Assembly: GCF_900115715.1 (NCBI RefSeq)
Contig: NZ_FOXM01000011.1
Coordinates: 62,001 to 126,000 of the forward strand
Direction of reading: 5' to 3'
From: Geopseudomonas sagittaria
Lineage (GTDB): Bacteria > Pseudomonadota > Gammaproteobacteria > Pseudomonadales > Pseudomonadaceae
Length of the DNA stretch: 64,000 nucleotides
Each line of letters begins with the position of its first letter. Position 1 is the stretch's first letter. The notes under the pieces were generated by a model that saw only the letters and a list, made by a program, of their open reading frames with translations, was not told the origin of the DNA and ran no database searches. This document shows, piece after piece, positions 11,072 through 19,772 of the stretch. The position numbers and the translations under genes were made by a program.

Positions 11072-12715
11072 TCACTGGCTCTCGATGAACGCCTTTGCCT
11101 GCACCAGTTCGCTACGCTCGGTGTCGCGCTTGGCGGTGATCTCCAGCAACTTGCGGTAGTAGTCCGCAGCCGCCTGGCGGTTGCCGCTGGCCTCCGCCGC
11201 GCGGGCCGCGCCGTAAATGCCGCGCAGGCGTTGCGGATCGCGCTTGAGCGAGCGCTCGAACTCCGCCAGCGCCTGGGTCGGCTGGTTGGTGATGAGCAGC
11301 ACCTCGCCCAGCAGCTCGCGCGAGGGCACCACGTTTCCCGGAGTGACCGGGTGCTTGTCGCTGGCCTCCTCGGCCTCTGCAGCGGCGCGCATCAAGCGCA
11401 GCGCCTCGTCGTTGCGCCCGTCTGCCAGGGCGATCCAGGCATTCACGGTCTGCACTTGCACATCCGTCTGGCCCGCCCAGTAGCTGTTGTTGGCCGCCGT
11501 CAGCGCGGCCTTGAGCGCTTCCAGACGGCTGACATCCTCGCGCGCCGCGGCGACGTCGCCGCTGCGCGCCGCGCCCAGGCCACGGGCGAACACCAGGATG
11601 GCCTCCGACTGCGGGAACTTGTGCCAGGCGAGATCGCCGGGGGTGAGCTTGAGCTGGGCCGCCTGCTTCCAGTCGCCGCGTTCGAGGGCGAAGCGGGACG
11701 GAATCGCGGCGAATGCGTAGGCGGCGACAAAGTTCTCCACGTTCACCTTGCTGATCGCCGCCGCCTCATCCAGCAGCGCCTTGGCGGCATTGTCCTGCGC
11801 CTGCTGGAGATGGCCGAACACCATGTAGTCCATCGCATGCAGGGCGTCGTAGGCGCCGATGCCGAGCGTCGATTCCTTGAGTTCGGCCTTGGCCGCTAGG
11901 TACGAGGCGCGGTCGCCTTCGACCATCTCCGGCCACAGACCGACGCGCGAGAAAATGTGCGAAGGCATGTGCAGCGCATGCGGCACCGAGGGGGCAATGG
12001 CGGCGTAGGCACGCGCATAGGGCAGGCCTTTCTCGGCCAGTTCGGCATAGTCGTAGGTGTGGATCAGGTAGTGCGCCACGCCGGGGTGGTTGGGGTATTT
12101 CTTGAACAGCGGCTCGAGAATGGCCGCCGCCTTGAGCTGGTTGGTGAAGCTCTTGTCGGTGGGCGATGCCGTGATGTTGAGCGCGAGGGCGTAGAGAATC
12201 CGCGCCTCATCATCCTCCGGATATTGGCGGGTCACCCCCTCCATGGCTTTTTCGTAGGCCAGCGCCCGCGGGCGGAATTCGCTGGTCTGCCAGTCCTTGA
12301 GGAGCAGGGCGAGGGCGCCGATGTAGGCGTTTTCCCGTTCGCTCTTGGCGCCAACGCGCTGGGCCTCCGCTGCGGCTGGCGCGCCTGCCGCGGCAGCGTT
12401 GGGGTTGGCCGCCCAGGTGTAGGGGTTGCCCATCGACATGAAGGCGATGCCCCAGTGCGCCATGCCACACCCGGGGTCGTGCTCCAGCACCTTGGCAAAG
12501 GCGACCTTCGCCGGGTCGAACCAGAACGAATGGAACAGCGCCATCGCCCGGTTGAACTCCTTTTGCGCGTCGGCGCTGCAGGAGACCGGGAAGTTCACCT
12601 CGCCGAGCTTCTCGGCGGTCGCATTCAGCGGGGTGTCCGCGCCGTACAGCCATGCCGGACTCGCCGTGGCAACTGCCAGAGAAAAAGTGAGCGCCATCAG
12701 TCGTGCGGTTTTCAT
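11072..12715 (-). CDS. Secreted tetratricopeptide-repeat protein
   Basis: This 547-residue protein begins with a signal peptide (ARLMALTFSLAVATASPAW, cleavage likely near LYGA-D). The mature region is helical with TPR-like units: FNRAMALFHSFWFDPAKVAF near residue 54, GMAHWGIAFMSMGNPY, EARILYALALNITA, GVAHYLIHTYDYAELA, HALHMPSHIFSRVGLW, and a C-terminal TPR pair including ALAEFERSLKRDP and YYRKLLEIT. Conserved His residues in the central region (AHYLIHTYD, LHMPSHIF) are a feature of this poorly studied family. A GGAGGTGAC ribosome-binding site precedes the ATG. The protein is probably periplasmic or exported; partners are unknown. Confidence 0.85.
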   Translation of the reverse strand: MKTARLMALTFSLAVATASPAWLYGADTPLNATAEKLGEVNFPVSCSADAQKEFNRAMALFHSFWFDPAKVAFAKVLEHDPGCGMAHWGIAFMSMGNPYTWAANPNAAAAGAPAAAEAQRVGAKSERENAYIGALALLLKDWQTSEFRPRALAYEKAMEGVTRQYPEDDEARILYALALNITASPTDKSFTNQLKAAAILEPLFKKYPNHPGVAHYLIHTYDYAELAEKGLPYARAYAAIAPSVPHALHMPSHIFSRVGLWPEMVEGDRASYLAAKAELKESTLGIGAYDALHAMDYMVFGHLQQAQDNAAKALLDEAAAISKVNVENFVAAYAFAAIPSRFALERGDWKQAAQLKLTPGDLAWHKFPQSEAILVFARGLGAARSGDVAAAREDVSRLEALKAALTAANNSYWAGQTDVQVQTVNAWIALADGRNDEALRLMRAAAEAEEASDKHPVTPGNVVPSRELLGEVLLITNQPTQALAEFERSLKRDPQRLRGIYGAARAAEASGNRQAAADYYRKLLEITAKRDTERSELVQAKAFIESQ

Positions 12716-12895
12716 TCGTCACCTCCACTGGCGGCAGGTTGAGCGAAGAGTGGACGAGAGGGTGCTCCGGACGATCTCGGCTTGGGAGGGGATAGCACCC
12801 AATGCAACTGATCAGGCTAGCAGTTGACCGGTGAGGCGATGGATCGTGTAGGGATTTGAACGGCCCGGGTTATTCTGTCCGTGCAGGCCCCGCGC

Positions 12896-13216
12896 TCAGT
12901 CGCACTTCACTTCTTCCTTGAACTCGTCGTGCTTGACGTCCTGCTTCACCCGGCAGCGGCCGTCGCGGAACTCGTCCTTCCACTCGCCGCGCCACCAGGC
13001 GCCGCGACCGTCCTTGCACTTGATCTCGCGCTTGAACTCGTCGTGCTTGGATTCGAGCTTCACCCGGCAGGGACCATCGCGGAATTCTTCCTTGCGCTCG
13101 CCCTCCCAGCAGTCGCGCCACCAGCGGCGGTCGTCGTAGCGGGTGTGGTCGGCGTAGGCCGCAGTGTGGAGGACGAGGGCGCCCAGGCCGAGCAGTGTCA
13201 GTCGCAGTTTGTTCAT
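12896..13216 (-). CDS. Small exported protein with a duplicated cysteine-containing unit
   Basis: This 106-residue protein has a signal peptide (LRLTLLGLGALVLHTAAYA, cleavage after about residue 22). The mature part contains two copies of a 26-residue unit, at residues 42-67 and 80-105, identical at 19 of 26 positions. Each unit reads roughly K-x-EFRDG-x-CRVK-x3-KHDEFK-x-E-x-KC, so each carries two cysteines 17 apart, probably disulfide-bonded in the periplasm. An extra cysteine is at residue 36. I do not recognise a named family. The protein is rich in Trp, Lys, Asp and Glu. It sits 42 bases upstream of the end of the GGDEF gene on the same strand. Confidence 0.8.
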   Translation of the reverse strand: MNKLRLTLLGLGALVLHTAAYADHTRYDDRRWWRDCWEGERKEEFRDGPCRVKLESKHDEFKREIKCKDGRGAWWRGEWKDEFRDGRCRVKQDVKHDEFKEEVKCD

Positions 13217-13258
13217 CAGTCATTCCGGCGAGTCGAGAGGGCAGGCCCAGTCGTTGTC

Positions 13259-14863
13259 TCAAACCGTGGCCTGTCCACATGAGACATCGGTTGCGCCGAA
13301 AATTCGGTAGCAGCTCTTGCCGGCGCTCTTGGCCATATACATGGCGACATCGGCCTCGCGGATCAGCGCGTCCACATCGCCGTGCCTGCTGGCAAAGGCA
13401 ATGCCGATACTGAGCGATACCGCCACTTGCGGCTCGCCGTCGTCCAGAGCAATGGGCCGCCCCACCTGCTCGATCAGGCGCTGCATGAGTTGATGCAGTG
13501 CCGCGCTCGCCTTCATCCCGGGCAGCACCACGACGAACTCGTCGCCACCCAGACGAGCGGCGGTGTCGCTGGCGCGTACCGCCGCCAGGATCCGCCGCGC
13601 CACCTCGCGCAGGACCCTGTCGCCCGCCGGGTGACCGAAGCGGTCGTTGATCGTCTTGAAGCCGTCCAGGTCCAGCACGCACACCGCCAGGCAGCCGCCC
13701 TGGCGGCGCTGGGCGGCGAGCGCCATGGCGATGCGGTCGTAGAGCAGCAGGCGGTTGGGCAGGCCGGTCAGTGGATCGTAATGGGCCAGGTCGTTCAGCT
13801 CCTGCTGGCGGCGCAGGAGTTCGGCATTGGTCGTCTGCAGGGCCTGCGAGCTGCGGTGGGAGCGGTCGAGGAACACCAGGCTGGCCCCGGTCAGCAACAG
13901 CAGGGACAGCATCAGCAGCACGGGCTGGATGTGCAGACCCTCGCCGAAGCCTTCGCTGGCCACGAACTCCATGACCCAGGTGCGGCCGGGCACCTGTAGC
14001 TCGCGGTGCACCACGTTCTCCGCCGGCGCCTGCAGGCTGGCGCCGCGCGGATGGATGGCCACCAGCTGCGCGTCCTGCCGGTCGTACAGTCGAACGGCGA
14101 CCTTGCGCTCGCCGAAGGGCAGTCCTTCGACCAGCAGGCTGGGCCGCAGCAGGAGGATCAGGAAGCCCTGCAGCGCCTGCTGGCGCTGCTCGGCGCTGGC
14201 GGTCGGCTGGCCGCTTGCGAACACCGGCTGATAGAGTGCGGTCGCCAGCGGGCCGTCGGGATCCTGGATCAGCGGGAACACCGGGGTCAGCTGTTGTTCG
14301 CCGCTGGCCGTCGCGGCGCGGATGGCGGTCTGGTTGGTCGAGCGCCCCAGGGTGTCGAGGCCGACCACCTTGCGGTTGGCGGCGTACGGTTCGGCGTACT
14401 GGACCGGGAAGTACAGCTCGCGCGCGGGGGCCTGGGCGAGGCGCTTGCCCCGGGCGTCGGTGTCGAAGATGCCCAGCGGCACGGACTGCAGGGCGCGGAT
14501 CTCGGCCTCCAGGGCTGCCCGTTGCGCCGGGACGACCTTCGGCGCCCAGTGGATGGCGTAGATTTCCGGGTAGTGGGCGAGGATTCCGCCGGCGAAGCGC
14601 GCGTACTCGTCACGCTCGACCTGCAGCGAGGCGGCGAAGAAGCCGCGGAAGGCGAGCAGCACCTGGGTCGAGCGGCGCAGCAGTTCCTGGGTGTTCTGGT
14701 ACTGCACCTGGGCGAGGCGCTGGAACTCGCGGGTCTCGAGGTCACGCTCGAGAGCCGCGCCGTACAGGTAGGAAACCAGGGCGATGACGATCCCGAGGCT
14801 GCCGGTCAGCGCCATGCGCCACCAGTAGCCTCCCTCAGATTGCCTGCCTCTGAGCCCCATCAT
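13259..14863 (-). CDS. CHASE-GGDEF membrane diguanylate cyclase
   Basis: This 534-residue protein would synthesise cyclic di-GMP. An N-terminal transmembrane helix (about 14-38), a periplasmic CHASE sensor domain (about 60-300, with YPEIYAIHWAPKV and FPVQYAEPY) and a second transmembrane helix (312-331) precede a coiled linker and a GGDEF domain. The active site GGDEF is at 439-443, and an inhibitory RxxD site (RASD, 430-433) is exactly five residues before it, so product inhibition is expected. No EAL domain is present. The ATG at 14863 has a weak GGGA site; an in-frame GTG at 14923 would add 20 basic residues and cannot be ruled out. Confidence 0.93.
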   Translation of the reverse strand: MMGLRGRQSEGGYWWRMALTGSLGIVIALVSYLYGAALERDLETREFQRLAQVQYQNTQELLRRSTQVLLAFRGFFAASLQVERDEYARFAGGILAHYPEIYAIHWAPKVVPAQRAALEAEIRALQSVPLGIFDTDARGKRLAQAPARELYFPVQYAEPYAANRKVVGLDTLGRSTNQTAIRAATASGEQQLTPVFPLIQDPDGPLATALYQPVFASGQPTASAEQRQQALQGFLILLLRPSLLVEGLPFGERKVAVRLYDRQDAQLVAIHPRGASLQAPAENVVHRELQVPGRTWVMEFVASEGFGEGLHIQPVLLMLSLLLLTGASLVFLDRSHRSSQALQTTNAELLRRQQELNDLAHYDPLTGLPNRLLLYDRIAMALAAQRRQGGCLAVCVLDLDGFKTINDRFGHPAGDRVLREVARRILAAVRASDTAARLGGDEFVVVLPGMKASAALHQLMQRLIEQVGRPIALDDGEPQVAVSLSIGIAFASRHGDVDALIREADVAMYMAKSAGKSCYRIFGATDVSCGQATV

Positions 14864-14966
14864 CACTAATCCCGACCTGCCCGGCAGGTTGTTGTTCCGG
14901 CGCGATTTTGTGACGCCGATCACCTTTGGTGGTTCGTGGCACTATGCCACGGCGGCTGGCCGCCGC

Positions 14967-15674
14967 CTAGGCGGGGGGGCGGTGCGCTTCGCTGCCCTCG
15001 GTCTTCATCAGCTCGGTGATGATCGGCACCGGACCCATCAGGTGCTCGCGCATCAGCCGGCAGGCGCGGTCGCTGTCGCGGGCGAGGATCGCCTCGACCA
15101 GCGCGGCGTGCTCGTGGCGCTTGGCCTCCAGCGCCTGCTCGGAGAACACCGTGTGCTGCAGCCACAGGTGACGGTAGCGCTCGGCCTGGTCGAACAGGTA
15201 GGTACGCACCTGCAACAGCTGTGGCGAGCCGCAGCCGGCGACGATGGCGGTGTGGAACGCCTTGTGCCGGGCGTCCCACACGCTCAGCTGTTCCTCGGCG
15301 TTGCGCACCTCCACCACCTTGGTCAGGGTGTGGGCGCGAGCGAGGATCTCCGCCTCCCAGGCATCGTCACCGCGCTCGATGGCCAGGCCGAGCAGCATCG
15401 CCTCCAGGTTGGCGCGGGCGTCGTAAATATCGAACAGCTCGCCCAGCGACATCGGCGCCACCCGGTAGCCGCGCTGGCTGATCGCGACCACCAGGCGCTC
15501 CGCCACCAGCTGCGACAGCGCCTCGCGCAGCGGGCCGATGCCCAGCCCGTAACGCTGCTTGAGGCCGCTCATCAGCAGCTTCTCGTCGGGCTTGAACACG
15601 CCGCGAATGATGTCGCGCTTGAGCAGCTGGTGCCCGCGGATCGCCAGATTCTCTTGGGAAACAAGGGTTTCCAT
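14967..15674 (-). CDS. csiR: GntR/FadR-family regulator CsiR (glutarate repressor)
   Basis: This 235-residue protein has a GntR winged helix-turn-helix (about 8-75, with LKRDIIRGVFKPDEKLL and GIGPLREALSQL) followed by an all-helical FCD effector domain (about 85-225) with metal-type His and Asp positions (ARHKAFHTAI, HEHAALVEAI). In Escherichia coli CsiR (GlaR) represses csiD and is released by glutarate. Here it is divergent from csiD, which supports the assignment. The ATG at 15674 follows AGGAAGGA with suitable spacing, and the upstream codons to 15725 do not look like family N termini. The intergenic region carries a promoter and an inverted repeat. Confidence 0.88.
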   Translation of the reverse strand: METLVSQENLAIRGHQLLKRDIIRGVFKPDEKLLMSGLKQRYGLGIGPLREALSQLVAERLVVAISQRGYRVAPMSLGELFDIYDARANLEAMLLGLAIERGDDAWEAEILARAHTLTKVVEVRNAEEQLSVWDARHKAFHTAIVAGCGSPQLLQVRTYLFDQAERYRHLWLQHTVFSEQALEAKRHEHAALVEAILARDSDRACRLMREHLMGPVPIITELMKTEGSEAHRPPA

Positions 15675-15758
15675 GGTCGCCGTCCTTCCTCGTGGTGCCC
15701 GGACATCATACCCAATCGCGGGCATGGCGCTCGCTTCGTCAGGCTGTGTTGAAAATTT

Positions 15759-15787
15759 TTGACAGCAGTAAAAAATGTCGATATTTT
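15759..15787 (+). promoter_or_regulatory. Sigma-70-type promoter of the csiD operon
   Basis: A perfect -35 hexamer TTGACA (15759-15764) is followed by a 17-base spacer and TATTTT (15782-15787, four matches to TATAAT). Transcription would begin near 15794, about 59 bases before the csiD ATG. The region is strikingly AT-rich compared with its surroundings. In E. coli csiD needs sigma-S and CRP; here the consensus -35 suggests an otherwise strong promoter held down by repression. Confidence 0.7.
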
Positions 15788-15804
15788 TAATTTACGCCGA
15801 CATT
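15774..15804. promoter_or_regulatory. Candidate CsiR operator
   Basis: The inverted repeat AATGTCG (15774-15780) and CGACATT (15798-15804) has arms centred 24 bases apart. It covers the -10 element and the expected transcription start of csiD, ideal for repression by a dimeric GntR-family protein. Assignment to CsiR is inferred from position. Confidence 0.55.
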
Positions 15805-15852
15805 AACAAAAAACGTCTCACTCATTTGTCGCCTAGTCCAGGAGCGCCCGCC

Positions 15853-16827
15853 ATGACCACCGTCGTCCAACTCAAGCCGTCCGCCGTCCAGCCGATCGAG
15901 CCGCAGGGCTACAGCCTGGCGCCGTCGGCGATCTCGCCGCGCCTGCTGCAGCTGACCTTCCCGCAGAGCACCGTCGAGGCCTTCCTCGCCGCGGTCGCCG
16001 ACTATCCGGTGCAGGCGCTGGAGTACAAGTCGTTCCTGCGCTTCCGCTGCGCGCGCCTGCTCGACGAGCTGTGCGGCCACACCCTGCAGCCGTTGCTGAT
16101 CGACACCCTGGCCGATCGCGACACCGGCGCCCTGTTGATCACCCCGGAAGGGCTGGATTCGGTGACCCAGGCCGAGGACATGGTCAAGGTCACCACCGCC
16201 GTGGCGCACCTGTTCGGCCGCTCCAACTACGACGCGATGAGCGGCCAGTACTACGCGCGCTTCGTGGTGCAGAACGAGGACAACTCCGACAGCTACCTGC
16301 GCCAGGCGCATCGGGTGATGGAGCTGCACACCGACGGCACCTTCGTCGAGCAGGACACCGACTACGTGCTGATGCTGAAGATCGACGAGCAGAACATGGA
16401 AGGCGGCAACTCGCTGCTGCTGCACCTGGACGACTGGGAAGACCTCGAGCGCTTCTACACCCACCCGCTGGCGCGCCGCGAAATGCGCTGGAGCGCACCG
16501 CCGAGCAAGAACGTCGCCAAGGACATCCATCACGCGGTGTTCGATACCGACGTCGCCGGCCGGCCGATCATCAGCTACATCGACCAGTTCGTGCAGCCGA
16601 AGAACTTCGAGGAAGGCAACTGGCTGGCCGACCTGTGCGACTCCATCGAAGGCAGCGCGCACAAGCTGTCGGTACGCGTGCCGGTGGGCAGCTTCCTGCT
16701 GATCAATAACCACAGCTGGCTGCACGGCCGCGACCGCTTCATCGCCCATCCGGGGCTGCGCCGCGAGCTGATGCGCCAGCGCGGCTATTTCACCCATAAG
16801 AAGGTGTTGCGCCAGCCGCGTCAGTAA
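15853..16827 (+). CDS. csiD: Glutarate 2-hydroxylase CsiD (Fe(II)/2-oxoglutarate dioxygenase)
   Basis: This 324-residue protein matches CsiD (also called GlaH), which hydroxylates glutarate to L-2-hydroxyglutarate using O2, Fe(II) and 2-oxoglutarate. The facial triad is visible as His159 and Asp161 (ELHTDGTF) and the distal His291 (SWLHGRDRF). Family segments [15 protein letters not shown] and [12 protein letters not shown] are present. The ATG at 15853 has AGGAG at 15840-15844 with 8-base spacing. It is first in an operon with lhgO and an aminotransferase, and divergent from csiR. The leader contains AACAAAAA at 15805-15812, which fits the A-rich pattern bound by Hfq/Crc. Confidence 0.95.
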   Translation: MTTVVQLKPSAVQPIEPQGYSLAPSAISPRLLQLTFPQSTVEAFLAAVADYPVQALEYKSFLRFRCARLLDELCGHTLQPLLIDTLADRDTGALLITPEGLDSVTQAEDMVKVTTAVAHLFGRSNYDAMSGQYYARFVVQNEDNSDSYLRQAHRVMELHTDGTFVEQDTDYVLMLKIDEQNMEGGNSLLLHLDDWEDLERFYTHPLARREMRWSAPPSKNVAKDIHHAVFDTDVAGRPIISYIDQFVQPKNFEEGNWLADLCDSIEGSAHKLSVRVPVGSFLLINNHSWLHGRDRFIAHPGLRRELMRQRGYFTHKKVLRQPRQ

Positions 16828-16913
16828 GGTTCTGCTCGCCATTCGCGAGGACGGAGATCCGCGTGCGCCGTCCTCGCGTGCCCCATAACCATCAGTCAAG
16901 AAGGGCAGACAAG

Positions 16914-18143
16914 GTGTACGACTTCATCATCATCGGCGGCGGCATCCTCGGCATGTCCACTGCCATGCAACTGCTCCGCGCCTATCCCGACAGCCGGATG
17001 CTGCTGCTGGAAAAGGAATCCGCGCCCGCGCGCCACCAGACCGGCCACAACAGCGGCGTGATCCACGCCGGCGTCTACTACACCCCCGGCAGCCTCAAGG
17101 CCAAGTTCTGCCTGGCCGGCAACCGGGCCACCAAGGCGTTCTGTACCGAACACGGCATTCGCTTCGATGAGTGCGGCAAGCTGCTGGTCGCCACCAACGA
17201 GCTGGAAATGCAGCGCATGCAGGCGCTGTGGGAGCGCACCGCCGCCAACGGCCTGCAGCGCGAGTGGCTGTCCGCCGGCGAGCTGCGCGAACGCGAGCCG
17301 AACATCACCGGCATCGGCGGCATCTTCGTGCCCTCCAGCGGCATCGTCAGCTACGCCGAGGTCACCGCGGCCATGGCCCGCGAGTTCCAGATGCGCGGCG
17401 GCGAGATTCGCTACGGGGCCGAGGTGATCGGCCTCGACGAGCGCCCCACCGAAATGCTGGTGAAGACCTCGGTCGGCGAGTTCACCAGCCGCTTCATGGT
17501 CTCCTGCTCGGGGCTGATGGCCGACCGCGTGGTGCGCATGCTCGGCCTCGATCCCGGCTTCACCATCTGCCCGTTCCGCGGCGAGTACTACCTGCTGCCG
17601 GCCGAGCACAACAGCATCGTCAACCACCTGATCTACCCGATCCCCGACCCGTCGATGCCGTTCCTCGGCGTGCACCTGACGCGGATGATCGACGGCACCG
17701 TCACCGTCGGCCCCAACGCGGTGCTGGCGCTCAAGCGCGAGGGCTACCGCAAGCGCGACATCTCGCTGTCCGACACCTTCGCCATGCTCACCGACCCCGG
17801 CATCCTCAAGGTGCTGAAGAACAACCTGCGCCCCGGCCTGGTGGAGATGCGCAACTCGCTGTTCAAGCGCGGCTACCTGCAGGAAGTGCGCAAGTACTGC
17901 CCGAGCATCGAGCTCAAGGACCTCAAGCCCTACCCGGCGGGCGTGCGCGCCCAGGCGGTATCGCGCGAGGGCAAGCTGATCGAGGACTTCCTGTTCCGCA
18001 ACACCCGGCGCAGCGTCAACGTGTGCAACGCGCCGTCGCCGGCGGCCACCTCGGCCATCCCGATCGGTGCCTACATCATCGAGCAGATCGACGCCCAGCT
18101 CGCCGACCTGCCCGGGTTCAACAGGCAGCGCCAGACCGCCTGA
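16914..18143 (+). CDS. lhgO: L-2-hydroxyglutarate oxidase LhgO
   Basis: This 409-residue flavoprotein of the DAO family oxidises L-2-hydroxyglutarate to 2-oxoglutarate and passes electrons to the membrane quinone pool. The FAD-binding Rossmann motif is at the N terminus (IIGGGILGMSTA, GxGxxG at residues 8-13), and RHQTGHNSGVIHAGVYY, VSCSGLMADRV and GPNAVLALKREGY are typical of LhgO. The start is a GTG at 16914 preceded by AGAAGGG; codons upstream to 16863 lack family similarity. With CsiD it converts glutarate plus 2-oxoglutarate back to 2-oxoglutarate and succinate. The gap after csiD is 86 bases. Confidence 0.94.
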   Translation: MYDFIIIGGGILGMSTAMQLLRAYPDSRMLLLEKESAPARHQTGHNSGVIHAGVYYTPGSLKAKFCLAGNRATKAFCTEHGIRFDECGKLLVATNELEMQRMQALWERTAANGLQREWLSAGELREREPNITGIGGIFVPSSGIVSYAEVTAAMAREFQMRGGEIRYGAEVIGLDERPTEMLVKTSVGEFTSRFMVSCSGLMADRVVRMLGLDPGFTICPFRGEYYLLPAEHNSIVNHLIYPIPDPSMPFLGVHLTRMIDGTVTVGPNAVLALKREGYRKRDISLSDTFAMLTDPGILKVLKNNLRPGLVEMRNSLFKRGYLQEVRKYCPSIELKDLKPYPAGVRAQAVSREGKLIEDFLFRNTRRSVNVCNAPSPAATSAIPIGAYIIEQIDAQLADLPGFNRQRQTA

Positions 18144-18183
18144 AGCCTTAAATGCCTTGCCCAATCCCCATGGAGCGCGCGTC

Positions 18184-19542
18184 ATGAGCCAATCGCTGCA
18201 AGAAAAGGACATCCACTACCAGCTGCACCCTTACACCAACGCCCGCCTGCACCAGGAGCAGGGCCCGCTGATCATCGAGCGCGGCGAAGGCGTGTACGTC
18301 TACGACGACCAGGGCAAGGACTACATCGAAGGCATGTCGGGGCTGTGGAGCGCCGCGCTGGGCTTCAGCAACCAGCGCCTGATCCGCGCCGCGCAGCAGC
18401 AGCTCGAGACCCTGCCGTTCTACCACCTGTTCAGCCACAAGGCGCACCGGCCGAGCATCGAGCTGGCCGAGAAGCTGATCCAGATGGCGCCGGTGCCGAT
18501 GAGCAAGGTGTTCTTCACCAACTCCGGCTCCGAGGCCAACGACACCGTGGTCAAGCTGGTGTGGTTCCGCAACCACGCCCTCGGCAAGCCGGAAAAGAAC
18601 AAGTTCATCGCCCGCACCAACGCCTACCACGGCATCACCGTGGCCAGCGCCAGCCTCACCGGCCTGCCGGCCAACCACCGCGGCTTCGGCCTGCCGCTGC
18701 CGGGCTTCCTGCACGTCGGCTGCCCGCACCACTACCGCTACGCCCTGCCGGGGGAGAGCGAGGAACAGTTCGCCGACCGCCTGGCCGCCGAACTGGAGCA
18801 GACCATCCTCGCCGAGGGTCCGGAAACCATCGCCGCCTTCATCGGCGAGCCGCTGATGGGCGCCGGCGGCGTGATCGTGCCGCCGCGCACCTACTGGGCG
18901 AAGGTCCAGCAAGTCTGCCGCAAGTACGACATCCTGGTGATCGCCGACGAGGTGATCTGCGGATTCGGCCGCACCGGCCAGATGTTCGGCAGCCAGACCT
19001 TCGGCATCCAGCCGGACATCATGGTGGTGTCCAAGCAGCTGTCCTCGTCCTACCAGCCGATCGCCGCGGTACTGATCAACGATGCGGTGTACCAGCCGAT
19101 CGAGGCGCAGAGCGGCAGCCTCGGCACCCTCGGCCACGGCTTCACCGCCAGCGGCCATCCGGTGGCGGCTGCGGTGTCGCTGGAGAACCTGAAGATCATC
19201 GAGGAGGACAACCTGGTCGCTCACGCCGCCGCCATGGGCGAGCGCATGCACGCCGCGCTGCGTCGCTTCACCGACCACCCGCTGGTTGGCGAGGTGCGCG
19301 GCTGCGGCCTGATCGCCGCGGTCGAGTTGGTCGGCGACAAGGACAGCAAGGCGCCGTACCAGACCACCGGCACCCTCGGCCGCTACCTGGCCGGTCGCGC
19401 CCAGCAGCACGGCCTGATCACCCGCGCCATGGGCGACGCCATCGCCTTCTGTCCGCCGCTGATCATCGACGAGCAGGAGATGGACCTGCTGCTCGAACGC
19501 TTCGAACGCGCGCTGGACGACACGGCGCAGTGGGCGAAGTGA
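18184..19542 (+). CDS. Class III PLP-dependent aminotransferase
   Basis: This 452-residue aminotransferase is of the omega-amino acid/diamine group. The pyridoxal-phosphate lysine is Lys284 (VVSKQLSSSYQPI), preceded by the cofactor Asp in LVIADEVICGFGRTG. GSEANDTVVKLVW and GEPLMGAGGVIVPP are also conserved. A GGAG site lies 8 bases before the ATG. Its place behind csiD-lhgO suggests it feeds the glutarate route, for example by deaminating 5-aminovalerate from lysine to glutarate semialdehyde. Sequence alone does not exclude putrescine, beta-alanine or 4-aminobutyrate as substrate. The GabT-type partner dehydrogenase is absent from this operon. Confidence 0.88.
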   Translation: MSQSLQEKDIHYQLHPYTNARLHQEQGPLIIERGEGVYVYDDQGKDYIEGMSGLWSAALGFSNQRLIRAAQQQLETLPFYHLFSHKAHRPSIELAEKLIQMAPVPMSKVFFTNSGSEANDTVVKLVWFRNHALGKPEKNKFIARTNAYHGITVASASLTGLPANHRGFGLPLPGFLHVGCPHHYRYALPGESEEQFADRLAAELEQTILAEGPETIAAFIGEPLMGAGGVIVPPRTYWAKVQQVCRKYDILVIADEVICGFGRTGQMFGSQTFGIQPDIMVVSKQLSSSYQPIAAVLINDAVYQPIEAQSGSLGTLGHGFTASGHPVAAAVSLENLKIIEEDNLVAHAAAMGERMHAALRRFTDHPLVGEVRGCGLIAAVELVGDKDSKAPYQTTGTLGRYLAGRAQQHGLITRAMGDAIAFCPPLIIDEQEMDLLLERFERALDDTAQWAK

Positions 19543-19599
19543 GCTGAGAAGAGGCCGGCGCCATGGAGCAAGCGCATGCGTGGCGTCGGTCCATCCCCT

Positions 19600-19655
19600 G
19601 TAGGGGCGAATTCATTCGCCCTGGCGGGGACTTTGGCGAATGAATTCGCCCCTAC
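19600..19655. repeat. REP pair (REPIN) with GTAG heads
   Basis: Two REP units face each other: a perfect 21-bp inverted repeat at 19600-19620 and 19635-19655 with a 14-base spacer. Each unit starts with the GTAG head and holds an inner palindrome GGCGAA-TTCA-TTCGCC. This is the architecture of REPINs mobilised by RAYT transposases in Pseudomonas. It lies between the aminotransferase and GNAT genes and may also end or stabilise the csiD operon transcript. No RAYT gene is in the window. Confidence 0.8.
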
Positions 19656-19772
19656 GGATCTGTTGGCACGCGATAGCCCGGGCCGGCGCAAGCCGGCCTT
19701 TTCGCGTCAGCCGACGCAGCTGAGCGGCAGGCCTGTCCGAACCACGGAACGCAACCCGAAAAGGAGGTCCCC

